A stretch of DNA of 64,000 nt. It comes from JAFLBI01 sp964616465. Its GTDB lineage: Bacteria; Bacteroidota; Bacteroidia; Chitinophagales; Chitinophagaceae. The stretch covers positions 1 to 64,000 of the forward strand of contig CAZTTO010000004.1 of the NCBI GenBank assembly GCA_964616465.1, in the 5' to 3' direction. Position 1 is the stretch's first letter, and each line of letters starts with the position of its first letter. The position numbers and the translations under genes are program-made. Under the pieces are notes generated by a model, which had not been told where the DNA came from, ran no database searches, and saw nothing but the letters and a program-made list of their open reading frames with translations. Below are positions 53,113 through 62,076 of the stretch, piece after piece.

Positions 53113-54039
53113 ATGAGTATTTTTACTCACCCCCTTGAGATTATATTTAAATTCATTACTTTGAAAACTAGGGTATTTTTTATTCTTTTTATTTTGTTGT
53201 TATTGAGAGATGATGCTGCGTCACAGCGCTTATCAATAAGAGCTGGTCTGGGGACAAGTTCATATTTCGGTGACTTAGTTCAAGGTTTCCCAATTTTAAG
53301 TCAAACCTCTCCATCTTTCAATCTCGGGGGAGTTTATGATATAACTGAGCAGTTTAAAGCTAGAGTTCAGTTTAGTTATTTGAGGGTTCGTGCAGATGAT
53401 AAAAACAACAAACGGGAAGATTATAGAGATAGAAATTTGAATTTTAAAAGCAATGTCTTTGAAACCGCGGTTTTAGGTGAATATGATTTTCTAAACAAAG
53501 AAGAATACTTTATTGTACCATATGTTTTTGGAGGTATTGGTCTATTTACATATAATCCAACTACCACTGATTTGAATGGAAATAAAGTTAATTTAAGGGA
53601 TGCTAGGACAGAAGGTCAGGGATTTCCTGCATTTCCTGATAGAAAACCATATTCTAAAGTTGGATTGAATATTTCAGCTGGATTAGGAATTCGAATGGAA
53701 TATTCTGATGAAGTTGCTTTTTCATTAGAATATAATTATCGTCAGCTTTTTACTGATTATCTAGATGATGTCAGTAAATCATATCCCGATCCTAATATTA
53801 TGCCTGCCGATTGGGTAGCTTCTAGTTTTTTACTTAGCTATCGTGGTCATGAACTTGGAAATACTTTTCCTGGGTCGTCAAGACCAAGGGGGAGTTCTAG
53901 AATGAAAGATGCATATTATACAATACAGTTTACAGCTACTTTTAGGCTACATGGACTTCAAATAGGTAAAGATTTATCCTTCTACGGTTCAGGAACTAGA
54001 AATAGAGTTAAGATGCGCAATCCAAAAAGGGTATATTAA
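53113..54039 (+). CDS. DUF6089-like outer-membrane barrel protein
   Basis: The 308-residue frame from 53113 starts with a poor N-terminus; a TTG at 53161 would start a better signal peptide ('KTRVFFILFILLLLRDDAAS'). The mature part resembles DUF6089/OmpA-like barrels: 'IRAGLGTSSYFGDLVQ', 'GGVYDITEQFKARVQFSYL', 'PYVFGGIGLFTYNP', 'LEYNYRQLFTDYLDDVS'. Such barrels are abundant in Bacteroidota; no role is assigned. A perfect hairpin follows the stop. Confidence 0.8.
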   Translation: MSIFTHPLEIIFKFITLKTRVFFILFILLLLRDDAASQRLSIRAGLGTSSYFGDLVQGFPILSQTSPSFNLGGVYDITEQFKARVQFSYLRVRADDKNNKREDYRDRNLNFKSNVFETAVLGEYDFLNKEEYFIVPYVFGGIGLFTYNPTTTDLNGNKVNLRDARTEGQGFPAFPDRKPYSKVGLNISAGLGIRMEYSDEVAFSLEYNYRQLFTDYLDDVSKSYPDPNIMPADWVASSFLLSYRGHELGNTFPGSSRPRGSSRMKDAYYTIQFTATFRLHGLQIGKDLSFYGSGTRNRVKMRNPKRVY

Positions 54040-54066
54040 AAGAGGCATGATTTTCATGCCTCTTTT
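54038..54066. terminator. Perfect 13-bp bidirectional terminator
   Basis: AAAAGAGGCATGA (54038-54050) and TCATGCCTCTTTT (54054-54066) pair fully around a three-base loop. It serves the barrel-protein gene and the convergent ndk gene. Confidence 0.9.
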
Positions 54067-54079
54067 AAGGTGTGTAATT

Positions 54080-54496
54080 TTAAAATCTTTCTAACTGTGA
54101 GAAAAAGAAGTTCCCTTCTATAACTGCATTTTCATCACTATCGCTTCCGTGAACAGCATTCTCTCCTACAGAAGCTGCAAAACGTTTTCTAATGGTACCT
54201 TCTTCCGCTTGAGCTGGATTAGTAGCACCAATTAATTTTCTGAAATCTGCCACAGCATTTTCTTTTTCAAGAATAGCTGCAACAATGGGTCCGCTGCTCA
54301 TAAAATCAACTAGTTCGCCGAAAAAAGGGCGCTCACGATGGATATCATAAAATAAGCCAGCTTGCTCGGTAGTCAAACGTGTCCATTTCATTGCCTTAAT
54401 AGTGAAGCCCGCTTCTAAAATTTGCTGCAAAATAGCACCTGTATACCCCTTTGAGGTAGCATCAGGCTTAATCATTGTGAATGTTCTATTACTCAT
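54080..54496 (-). CDS. ndk: Nucleoside diphosphate kinase
   Basis: This enzyme balances nucleoside triphosphate pools through a phospho-histidine. The start at 54496 ('MSNRTFTMIKPDA') gives 138 residues, normal for the family; a longer start at 54517 lies inside the promoter octamer. The active-site His116 lies in 'ENAVHGSDS', and 'MIKPDATSKGYTG' is the N-terminal signature. Confidence 0.96.
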   Translation of the reverse strand: MSNRTFTMIKPDATSKGYTGAILQQILEAGFTIKAMKWTRLTTEQAGLFYDIHRERPFFGELVDFMSSGPIVAAILEKENAVADFRKLIGATNPAQAEEGTIRKRFAASVGENAVHGSDSDENAVIEGNFFFSQLERF

Positions 54497-54514
54497 ATTT
54501 GTTGTTTTCGGCCG

Positions 54515-54522
54515 CAAAAGTA
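54515..54522 (-). promoter_or_regulatory. TAnnTTTG promoter of ndk
   Basis: On the minus strand TACTTTTG occupies 54522-54515, 18 bases before the start at 54496. Confidence 0.65.
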
Positions 54523-54601
54523 CAATGGAAATGCTGCTTTAAACGCCTTTTCTTCAATTATTCTTTGCACCATGCCCCATTTGATGCATTTTTGCATCCT
54601 C

Positions 54602-55615
54602 ATGATGCGTCCTATACAAGAATTCTATTCCCAATTACCTATCAATCAGTCTGTTGTTATAACTACCCACCAAAAACCTGATGGAGATGCAATGGGCTCT
54701 TCTCTAGGCTTATACCATATGTTGAGAGCATTGGGAACCGATGTAACTGTAATCTCTCCTACTAACTGGGCGCGCTTTTTGAATTGGATGCCAGGTTGTG
54801 AACAGGTGCTCGATTATGAAGCAAATAGAGCCAAAGCGCTACAGCTTATCAAATCTGCATCCTTTATTTTTTGCCTCGATTTCAATACACTTTCCAGAAC
54901 CAGAAATATGGCCTTGCCTATTGCCCAATCGGCAGCCAAAAAAATCTTGATTGATCACCACCAGCAACCCGAAGTTGAAGCTTTTGCTTTTGGGGTAAGC
55001 GATACTTCTAAAAGCTCTACCTGTGAAATGGTGTACGACTTTATTGTAGAATCAGGAAATGATCATATAATCAATGAGCAAATTGCTCAGTGTTTGTATG
55101 CCGGTTTAATGACAGATACTGGATCATTTAGATTTCCCTCTGCAGGTGCATCTGTTCATAGAATGGTTGCTCGATTGAAAGAAACGGGCTTCTCTCACTC
55201 AAAAGTTCATGAAGAGATTTATGATAATTTTTCTGAAAGTAGGTTGAGGTTTATAGGGCATGCACTTTTGAATAGAATGGATGTCATGTATGAGTTGAAT
55301 ACTGCATTAATGTATATATCCAAAAAGGATTTATTGGATTACGAAATTAAGACCGGAGATACTGAAGGACTCGTTAACTATTTGCTTACTATAGAAGGAA
55401 TTAGACTTGGGGCGATTGTAGTTGATAGAGATGAAGAGAGGAAATGGAGTTTTAGAAGTAAAGGTAATTTTGATGTTAATACTTTTGCAAGAAAACATTT
55501 CGAGGGCGGAGGACATTTCAATGCAGCAGGAGGAAGAAGCAGCAAATCTCTTGAAGAAACCAAACAAGACTTTTTAGAAGTTATACAACAATATCATTCA
55601 GCACTTAATAATTAA
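54602..55615 (+). CDS. DHH/DHHA1 phosphoesterase (NrnA-like)
   Basis: Starting at 54602 (or the next codon, 54605) gives about 337 residues; an upstream frame to 54572 adds a run of Met/His/Leu with no family match. The DHH domain shows 'ITTHQKPDGDAMGSS' (Asp-x-Asp), 'FCLDFNTLSR' and 'LIDHHQQPEV' (DHH), and the DHHA1 domain shows 'GGGHFNAAGG'. NrnA-type enzymes degrade short RNAs and pAp. The FKBP gene follows 8 bp later on the same strand. Confidence 0.92.
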   Translation: MMRPIQEFYSQLPINQSVVITTHQKPDGDAMGSSLGLYHMLRALGTDVTVISPTNWARFLNWMPGCEQVLDYEANRAKALQLIKSASFIFCLDFNTLSRTRNMALPIAQSAAKKILIDHHQQPEVEAFAFGVSDTSKSSTCEMVYDFIVESGNDHIINEQIAQCLYAGLMTDTGSFRFPSAGASVHRMVARLKETGFSHSKVHEEIYDNFSESRLRFIGHALLNRMDVMYELNTALMYISKKDLLDYEIKTGDTEGLVNYLLTIEGIRLGAIVVDRDEERKWSFRSKGNFDVNTFARKHFEGGGHFNAAGGRSSKSLEETKQDFLEVIQQYHSALNN

Positions 55616-55623
55616 AAACAAAT

Positions 55624-56526
55624 ATGAAAGCGATTCTTGGTTTTGTTACCGCAGCATTTTTACTAACTGCTTGCAACCAGTACGAAAAAACTCCTTCAGG
55701 CTTTGCTTATAAGCTTGAACGAGGTGGTCAAAAAGAAAAATTAAAGCACGGCGATTTTGTAAAGCTCCATGTTGAATATATCTTAAAAGCAAAAGATTCT
55801 GTATTGAATTCTTCTTTTGGAAAAATTCCAGTTTATTTCCAAATTGATTCGACTAGACTTGGAAAGCACAACTTTACAGAAATGTTACTCGATTTGGGTG
55901 TGGGAGATAAAATGACCTTTAGTATGAGTATTGACAGTTTGGTAAGATTTGGACAGCTTCAATACAATGAGTATTTCAAGCGCAATGACATTATTTCTGG
56001 AAGAATGGAAGTATTGGCAAAGTTTACTAGTCAAGATGATGTTACTGCCGACTTTAACAAAGAAGGTGAACAGCAAAAAGCTAAAGAAGTAAAGCAGCTA
56101 GAGGAATATGCTAAGAAAAATAAGCTTACAACTGTAAAGGATTCATCAGGCATGTTGATTTGTATTGAAAATGCAGGTCAAGAACCTAAGGCTGTTGCAG
56201 GTACCGAAGCCACCGTTCGTTATATTGGTCGCCTTGAAAATGGCTCTATGTTCGATGCCAATATGGGTCCAGATGCAGTTAGAAATGACCCATTTAGCTT
56301 TATTGTTGGCAGCGGAAGTGTAATAAAAGGTTGGGATGAAGGATTGAAGTATTTTGGGAAAGGTGGGAAAGGTAAACTTTTGATCCCTGCAATGATGGGC
56401 TATGGTCCTCAGGGTTCTCCTCCTATTATTCCTCCCTTCAGCAACTTGGTATTTGATATTCAAATTGAAGATGTGAAAATTAACCCAACCCCTAATCCGG
56501 CTCCAGTGATGCCAGGTGGGCAATAA
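55624..56526 (+). CDS. FKBP-type peptidyl-prolyl isomerase lipoprotein
   Basis: The 300-residue protein has a lipobox (LTAC, Cys17). The N-terminal half (about 20-150) looks like a second, degenerate FKBP unit ('KHGDFVKLHVEYILKAKD', 'LLDLGVGDKMTFSM'). The C-terminal FKBP domain (about 185-290) has 'EATVRYIGRLENGSMFDAN', 'FIVGSGSVIKGWDEGLKYF' and 'LLIPAMMGYG'. It probably helps fold exported proteins. It lies eight bases after the NrnA-like gene. Confidence 0.9.
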   Translation: MKAILGFVTAAFLLTACNQYEKTPSGFAYKLERGGQKEKLKHGDFVKLHVEYILKAKDSVLNSSFGKIPVYFQIDSTRLGKHNFTEMLLDLGVGDKMTFSMSIDSLVRFGQLQYNEYFKRNDIISGRMEVLAKFTSQDDVTADFNKEGEQQKAKEVKQLEEYAKKNKLTTVKDSSGMLICIENAGQEPKAVAGTEATVRYIGRLENGSMFDANMGPDAVRNDPFSFIVGSGSVIKGWDEGLKYFGKGGKGKLLIPAMMGYGPQGSPPIIPPFSNLVFDIQIEDVKINPTPNPAPVMPGGQ

Positions 56527-56545
56527 GATATGCATCTTAAATATT

Positions 56546-57397
56546 TCAAGCCGTTGATGAATTATCAGCGGCTTTTTTTATTTCCTGCCATAAACGAATC
56601 ACTTCCTTTGCTGGAGCAACATCATGCACCCTTAGCATAGAAATATTATTTTGCAATGCCCAAGCATGCATAGCAGTGGTACCCAACAAGGCATCCTCAG
56701 CCATTATGCCAAGTGTTTTGTAAATCATTGATTTTCTAGATACACCAACTAATATTGGGCATCCTATAACGTGCAGGGCTTTCATTTCAGCAAATAACTG
56801 AAAATTATGTTCTATGGTTTTTCCAAATCCAAAACCTGGGTCTATGATTATATCCTTAATACCTGCTTCTTGGCAAGCAATGAACTTATTTGAAAAAAAA
56901 TTTATAACCTCGTTGGTTACATGACTGTAGGTTGGGTTGTCCTGCATATTTGCAGGTGTGCCTTGCATATGCATACATATATAAGGCACATTCAATTTGC
57001 CAACCTTTGTAATCATTTGATGATCAATATTGCCTGCACTAATATCATTAATCATATCGGCGCCAGCATCTACAGCTCTTTCAGCAACTTCACTATAAAA
57101 GGTATCTACAGAAATCAAAATTTTTGGATGTTCTTTTCTAATGACTGTTAATGGCTGTTCAATTCTATTCCATTCTTCCTCCCAGCTTAATTGGTTACTA
57201 CCAGGTCGAGTTGATTGTCCGCCAATGTCCAGTATATCGGCGCCTTCCTGCACCATTTTTAAGCTAGATGATCTCCAAACCTGTTCAGACAACATTCTAC
57301 TGGTCGAATAGAATGAGTCGGGAGTGATATTAAGAATGCCCATTACAAGTGGGCTTGTAATTGTTATTAGTTTTCCTTGGCAGTTCAGGGTGTGCAT
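56546..57397 (-). CDS. folP: Dihydropteroate synthase
   Basis: FolP joins p-aminobenzoate to a pterin in folate synthesis and is the target of sulfonamides. The 283 residues show 'MGILNITPDSFYSTSR', 'ADILDIGGQSTRPGSN', 'ISVDTFYSEVAERAVDAGA' elements, 'MINDISAGN', 'IDPGFGFGKTIEHN' and 'VGVSRKSMI'. The C-terminal codons share the hairpin terminator of the FKBP gene on the other strand. Confidence 0.96.
   Translation of the reverse strand: MHTLNCQGKLITITSPLVMGILNITPDSFYSTSRMLSEQVWRSSSLKMVQEGADILDIGGQSTRPGSNQLSWEEEWNRIEQPLTVIRKEHPKILISVDTFYSEVAERAVDAGADMINDISAGNIDHQMITKVGKLNVPYICMHMQGTPANMQDNPTYSHVTNEVINFFSNKFIACQEAGIKDIIIDPGFGFGKTIEHNFQLFAEMKALHVIGCPILVGVSRKSMIYKTLGIMAEDALLGTTAMHAWALQNNISMLRVHDVAPAKEVIRLWQEIKKAADNSSTA
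56549..56579 (+). terminator. Terminator of the FKBP gene
   Basis: AGCCGTTGAT (56549-56558) pairs with ATCAGCGGCT (56564-56573, one G-U) and a T-run follows. It lies in the last codons of the convergent folP gene. Confidence 0.8.
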
Positions 57398-57437
57398 GTG
57401 CTAAATTGAGTTAATTTGCAGGAAGTCAGGAAATTTT

Positions 57438-57989
57438 ATGAGTGAAACAAATAAACAATACCAAGCGCAAGTTAATAGATGCCGAGAAATATTCTTAGCT
57501 AAAACAAAAGACTACGGTACCTCATGGCGGGTATTACGACCAATTTCTATTGTTGACCAAATTTTTATAAAAGCACAACGTATTAGAACGCTACAAGAAG
57601 TAGGAACAAGTAAAGTTGGAGAAGGTATAACAGGTGAATTTATTGGAATAGTGAATTATGGTATCATAGGACTTATACAAATGAATTTGGGCGATACTGC
57701 AGTTGAAGATATGCTTCCCAATGATGTTCAAAGATTATATGAAGAGTCGCTGCAACTTGCTATGAATACCATGGACAAAAAAAACCATGATTATGGAGAA
57801 GCATGGCGTGATATGAGCCAAGAAAGCTTTGCAGATTTAATTCTTGTAAAACTTTTGAGAATCAGACAAATTTTACAAAATGATGGAAAAACTTTAATTA
57901 GCGAAGGCATTGATGCTAATTATGTGGATATCATCAACTATGCAGTATTTGCCTTAATCTTAATTGAAGAAGGAAAACATAGAGCTTAA
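57438..57989 (+). CDS. DUF1599 domain protein
   Basis: The 183-residue protein carries two similar halves of the DUF1599 type: 'CREIFLAKTKDYGTSWRVLRP' and 'MNTMDKKNHDYGEAWRDMSQ', each followed by a helix with 'ILxKxxRIRxxLQ'. The repeated 'K-D-Y-G-x-x-W-R' pattern resembles nucleotide-binding helical MazG-like proteins, but no catalysis is known. It overlaps the next gene by one base (TAATG), so the two are co-translated. Confidence 0.88.
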   Translation: MSETNKQYQAQVNRCREIFLAKTKDYGTSWRVLRPISIVDQIFIKAQRIRTLQEVGTSKVGEGITGEFIGIVNYGIIGLIQMNLGDTAVEDMLPNDVQRLYEESLQLAMNTMDKKNHDYGEAWRDMSQESFADLILVKLLRIRQILQNDGKTLISEGIDANYVDIINYAVFALILIEEGKHRA

Positions 57990-59074
57990 TGAAAGTAGTT
58001 TTACATATTATACGTTTTTGGGTAGGTCTTCTATTTATTGTTTCGGGTTTATTGAAGGCCAACGATCCACTTGGACTGAGCTACAAAATGCAGGAGTTTT
58101 TTGAAGTGTTTCAATTGCATTTCATGAATGGGCTCGCTTTGCCATTCTCGTTGGCAATGAATGTTGCTGAAGTGGTAGCAGGAGTTGCACTTATTCTTTA
58201 TTGGAATCCTAAATGGGTGTTACGATTTTTACTGGTACTAATTCTGTTTTTTACTTTCCTAACAGGCTATGCAGTTTTCTCTGGTAAAATAAAAACTTGT
58301 GGATGCTTTGGTGATTGTGTTCCTTTAACAGCTATGCAATCCTTTATAAAGGATTTGCTTCTTCTATTTGCAGTTCTTTTACTCATTTTCTCTCATTTTA
58401 AAGGGTGGCTCAAGGCTAGCAATTATATTGCCATTAATTGGTTAATTGCTTCTGCAATTATTACCTCTTTGTTTCAATGGTATGTCTTACATTATTTACC
58501 CGTATTAGATTGCCTGCCATATAAAACGGGTAACCATATTCCAACACTCATGCAACCTTCGAAAGATGCAGTTCCTGATAGTGTAATTATTGAGTTTACT
58601 TATTTGAAAAATGGTAAGGAAGTAAGTTTTTCGGCAACCGATTTTCCGGACGACTTCGATAGCTCATATATTTTTCTTGGTAGAAAGGATAAAATTGTTC
58701 GAGAAGGAAAGGGTGGCCCGGTGATTAAAGATTTCTACTTAACATCTGTTTTAGATACTGATACTACATCTGCAGTTTTAGCATTACAAGAGCCCATATG
58801 GCTGCTTGTTGTTAAAGAAAACTTAGAAGAATCATGGTGGAAGACCCAATTCCCTTCAATACTAAAAGATTTTGAAGTAAATGGTCAAAACTACTTTGTA
58901 GTCTCTTCTAACTGGGAGTCTTTACAAAATTATGTGCGAGCGAATCATCTGTTAAAGGCAGATGCAACATTAATAAAGACAATGTCTCGTACAAATGCAG
59001 TCTGGTATAAATTACAAGCAGGAAAAATAATGGCTAAAAAGCCTATTTCTTCACAAGTGTTAGCACCCCTTTAA
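57989..59074 (+). CDS. DoxX/MauE-type membrane protein (BT_3928 family)
   Basis: The first ~150 residues hold four membrane helices, beginning 'IIRFWVGLLFIVSGLLKANDP' ('FIVSGLLKANDP' is the family start), with 'KTCGCFGDC' between helices 3 and 4. The rest (about 165-361) lies outside and resembles a thioredoxin-like fold without a visible CxxC. The Bacteroidota BT_3928 family combines these. A role in envelope redox chemistry is inferred from the cysteines and relation to MauE. It is followed after eight bases by an ABC permease gene. Confidence 0.85.
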   Translation: MKVVLHIIRFWVGLLFIVSGLLKANDPLGLSYKMQEFFEVFQLHFMNGLALPFSLAMNVAEVVAGVALILYWNPKWVLRFLLVLILFFTFLTGYAVFSGKIKTCGCFGDCVPLTAMQSFIKDLLLLFAVLLLIFSHFKGWLKASNYIAINWLIASAIITSLFQWYVLHYLPVLDCLPYKTGNHIPTLMQPSKDAVPDSVIIEFTYLKNGKEVSFSATDFPDDFDSSYIFLGRKDKIVREGKGGPVIKDFYLTSVLDTDTTSAVLALQEPIWLLVVKENLEESWWKTQFPSILKDFEVNGQNYFVVSSNWESLQNYVRANHLLKADATLIKTMSRTNAVWYKLQAGKIMAKKPISSQVLAPL

Positions 59075-59082
59075 ATCTATCT

Positions 59083-60132
59083 ATGTTTCAAGCATTCTTC
59101 AAAAAATTCTTATACGGATTAGGGGTGATGCTTGGTGTAGTTGTATTGGTTTTTTTCTTGTTTCAGGGATTGGGTGATCCGACAAGATTGATGATTGGAC
59201 AAACAGGAGATCAAAAAACCATTCAGCAAATGCAAAAAGAGTGGGGACTTGATAAGCCTTTGCATCGACAGTTCTTCCATTATTTAAAAGATCTTTCGCC
59301 TATTGCTGTTTACAATAGTCAAGAATTAGAGAGTTCAAATATGTCGGTCATTTATTCTGTTGGTTCAGAAGAGCAACTGGTATTTAAATGGCCATATTTA
59401 CGAAGTTCTTATCAAAGTAAACAACCTGTTGCTTCGTTAATTACTTCAGCATTGTTACCTACTTTTTTGCTCGCTGGTGTAGCTATGTTGTTTGCTATAA
59501 TTTTTGGAATTCTCTTGGGTTGTGTAGCTGCTATTTATAAACATACATGGATTGATCGTGCATCAATTATGGTGAGTGTATTAGGAATATCTGCTCCCTC
59601 ATTTTTTATAGGATTGGTTATTGCTTATTTGTTTGGGTTTGTTTGGAGTAATTGGACTGGCTTGTCTATGACCGGAAGTTTATTTGAAGTAGACCCAGTT
59701 ACAGGTAAAACAATAGAATGGAGAAATATTATTTTACCTGCAATTACTTTAGGTGTTAGACCATTGGCCATTATTACTCAAATAACCCGAAGTTCAATGC
59801 TTCAAGTAATGGAACAGGACTTTATACGAACTGCTTATTCAAAAGGATTAACAACGCTCCAAATTGTAAGAAAACATGCCTTAAGAAATGCACTCAATCC
59901 AGTTATAACCTCCATAACAGGTTGGTTTGCAGAGCTACTGGCTGGTGCTTTTTTTGTAGAGTATATTTTTGGTTGGCAGGGCTTAGGTAAGCTAACCGTA
60001 GATGCTCTTGAAAAGCTAGATTTTCCCGTTGTTATGGGGTGTATTTTGTTAGCAGCGTTAATATTTGTAATAGTTCAGTGGTTAGCAGATTTGTTATATT
60101 CAATTATTGATCCAAGAATTGAAATTCGTTAA
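59083..60132 (+). CDS. ABC transporter permease of the DppB/OppB type
   Basis: The 349-residue protein has the binding-protein-dependent permease layout: N-terminal helix, 'LGDPTRLMIGQTG', a long loop, then about five helices and the EAA motif region 'QDFIRTAYSKGLTTLQIVRKHALRNALNP'-type stretch (with 'AYSKGL' and 'HALRNALNPVI'). It belongs to the dipeptide/nickel permease family. The usual partner permease (DppC), ATPases and binding protein are not adjacent. A CBS gene follows. Confidence 0.92.
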   Translation: MFQAFFKKFLYGLGVMLGVVVLVFFLFQGLGDPTRLMIGQTGDQKTIQQMQKEWGLDKPLHRQFFHYLKDLSPIAVYNSQELESSNMSVIYSVGSEEQLVFKWPYLRSSYQSKQPVASLITSALLPTFLLAGVAMLFAIIFGILLGCVAAIYKHTWIDRASIMVSVLGISAPSFFIGLVIAYLFGFVWSNWTGLSMTGSLFEVDPVTGKTIEWRNIILPAITLGVRPLAIITQITRSSMLQVMEQDFIRTAYSKGLTTLQIVRKHALRNALNPVITSITGWFAELLAGAFFVEYIFGWQGLGKLTVDALEKLDFPVVMGCILLAALIFVIVQWLADLLYSIIDPRIEIR

Positions 60133-60215
60133 AATTTTATTGAATGACTTTTGTCATTTTATCTCTGTTTGTTTAAAGAGAAATTTGGAGTAATTCTTCA
60201 CCAAAATCTTTAATC

Positions 60216-60614
60216 ATGCGCTCCATAAAACAAATTATTGAGGGTAAAGGACCTCACTTCAACTTTGTTGAAGGGCACTCTAAAGTTATTGATGCACTCA
60301 CATTAATGAAGGCAGAAAATACAAGTTATGTGATTGTATTAGAGGATGGTAAGTATAAGGGATTAATGTCTGAACATGATTATGCACAAAAGGTGATTTT
60401 ATCTAACCGTCATTCCGACCAAACAACTGTACTAGAAGTTGTGAGTAACGAAATTCCAGTAGTTAGCACCGATTCTAGTCCCGAGACTTGTTTATTGTTG
60501 ATGTGTGAGTGTAAGACAGGTTATTTACCAGTCTTTGATGCGTTTGATTTTAAGGGTGTATTAACTATTAATGATTTACTTCAAGAAGTAATTCAAGATA
60601 AACAAGCCCACTAA
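60216..60614 (+). CDS. CBS-pair domain protein
   Basis: The 132-residue protein is made of two CBS motifs: residues about 15-70 ('VIDALTLMKAENTSYVIVLE', 'KYKGLMSEHDYAQKVI') and 75-130 ('IPVVSTDSSPETCLLLMCE', 'GVLTINDLLQEVI'). CBS pairs usually bind adenine nucleotides or SAM and sense energy state. No partner domain is fused. It may have its own promoter in the 83-bp gap after the permease gene. Confidence 0.9.
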   Translation: MRSIKQIIEGKGPHFNFVEGHSKVIDALTLMKAENTSYVIVLEDGKYKGLMSEHDYAQKVILSNRHSDQTTVLEVVSNEIPVVSTDSSPETCLLLMCECKTGYLPVFDAFDFKGVLTINDLLQEVIQDKQAH

Positions 60615-60621
60615 TCCTATG

Positions 60622-60903
60622 CTAGCGTATAACGACTTCCTGAACAGCGCCACTGCCTAAAATTTCATTGAGCCGCTCTTTTATTTTTTCTTTTTGTAGC
60701 ACTAATTCATGTTTTAGGGGTGCAACTTGAGTATTAATGAAGAGTGTTTGGTTAACAAGTTGAATTTTGTCGGTGTATTTGCTTACGGTTTTACCCATGA
60801 TATTTTCCCAAGCCTCTTCAATTTGAACTGCTTGAAGTCCTTTCTTGAGCCTACTGTTTCCAATAAAGTTGTGCAATGCATCACCAATTTTATATTCACC
60901 CAT
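60622..60903 (-). CDS. DUF721 protein
   Basis: The ATG at 60903 ('MGEYKIGDALHNFI') gives 93 residues; a TTG three codons earlier is less likely. The DUF721 pattern is visible: 'IEEAWENIMGKTVSKYTDKIQL' and 'QTLFINTQVAPLKHELVLQKE'. DUF721 genes often sit behind recF and are thought to be nucleic-acid-linked, with limited evidence. It is separated from recF by 18 bases. Confidence 0.87.
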   Translation of the reverse strand: MGEYKIGDALHNFIGNSRLKKGLQAVQIEEAWENIMGKTVSKYTDKIQLVNQTLFINTQVAPLKHELVLQKEKIKERLNEILGSGAVQEVVIR

Positions 60904-60921
60904 AGTATGCAAGGTAAAAAA

Positions 60922-62001
60922 TTAAACCATACTCATCTGAAAGTTAGCACCAATTTTATTGAATAGGTTTTCTACTCTTTCTACATCAGTATCGGTGATA
61001 AAAACCTGTGCTCCACATTCAAATGCAACCCAACTAAGCAGTTGATGCAGTCTATCTATATCTAATTTTTCAAATACATCATCTAGGAGCAAAATAGGCG
61101 GATAGTTTTTGTGCTGTTTAATTATATCCCATTCAGCCATTTTCATAGCGAATAACAAACTTTTTCGTTGTCCTTGAGATGCCATGATTTTACAGGGTTC
61201 TTCACCCATACGCATCACTAAATCATCTCTGTGTATTCCTTCAGTTGTTCTCTGTGCTGAAAGATCTTTATGGTAATTTACTTGTAAGGTTTCTAGCATT
61301 TTCTTCTGATGTAAACTGCTTTCGTATTGAATGTTTAATTTGTCGTTTGCCTGTGCTAGAAACTGATAATAGTAAAGAATTTTTTCTATAAGCAAAGGGA
61401 TAGATTTGTTTCGAGATGAATAAATTTCATCTCCATGTCGTGATAGCTGGTCATCAATAATGTCTAACAAATCTCTATTTGGCTGATTGGGCCAAGTTTG
61501 TTTCAGTAAACTATTTCTTTGCAATAAGAGCTTGTTGTATTGTATGAGGTGTTGTAAATATGTTGGTGAGGTTTGAGATAAAAGGGCATCTATGTATTTT
61601 CTTCTAAGCTCACTTGATTGTGTAATGATGGAAGTATCATCTGGTGTAACCATTACAAAAGGTAACAAACCAATATAGTTGGTTATTTTTTTGATTGGTT
61701 CTTCATTTACAATTAATTCTTTTTTTCCGCTTTCTCGAATAATGACTTCTACTTTGTAAGGGTGATTGTTAATGATGAATTGACCCTCAATTCGCATACC
61801 TTGTTGGCCCTGCTGTATATTTTGAGCGTCGTTTTTTGGTGTATAAGATTTGGTTAAGCCTAGATAGTATAGAGCATCCAGAAGATTGGTCTTCCCAGTT
61901 CCATTTTTCCCGCAAACAGCTTGAATACGGTTTTTGAATACCCAATTTTGTTGGCTGTAATTTCTGAATTGTACTAGTTTCAACAACTCTACCTGAAGCA
62001 T
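60922..62001 (-). CDS. recF: DNA replication and repair protein RecF
   Basis: RecF loads RecA onto gapped DNA with RecO and RecR. The start at 62001 ('MLQVELLKLVQFRNYSQ') gives 359 residues. The Walker A motif is 'CGKNGTGKTNLLDAL' (31-38), then 'GVTPDD'-like 'MVTPDDTSII', the SMC-type signature 'ASQGQRKSLLFAMK' and Walker B 'PPILLLDDVFEKLD'. The length is normal. Confidence 0.95.
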   Translation of the reverse strand: MLQVELLKLVQFRNYSQQNWVFKNRIQAVCGKNGTGKTNLLDALYYLGLTKSYTPKNDAQNIQQGQQGMRIEGQFIINNHPYKVEVIIRESGKKELIVNEEPIKKITNYIGLLPFVMVTPDDTSIITQSSELRRKYIDALLSQTSPTYLQHLIQYNKLLLQRNSLLKQTWPNQPNRDLLDIIDDQLSRHGDEIYSSRNKSIPLLIEKILYYYQFLAQANDKLNIQYESSLHQKKMLETLQVNYHKDLSAQRTTEGIHRDDLVMRMGEEPCKIMASQGQRKSLLFAMKMAEWDIIKQHKNYPPILLLDDVFEKLDIDRLHQLLSWVAFECGAQVFITDTDVERVENLFNKIGANFQMSMV

Positions 62002-62076
62002 AGAGCACAAAGGTGCATATTATACATTAATTATCACCGAGGTTGCCTGAAAACGGTTATTTTTATCCAAAAAAAG

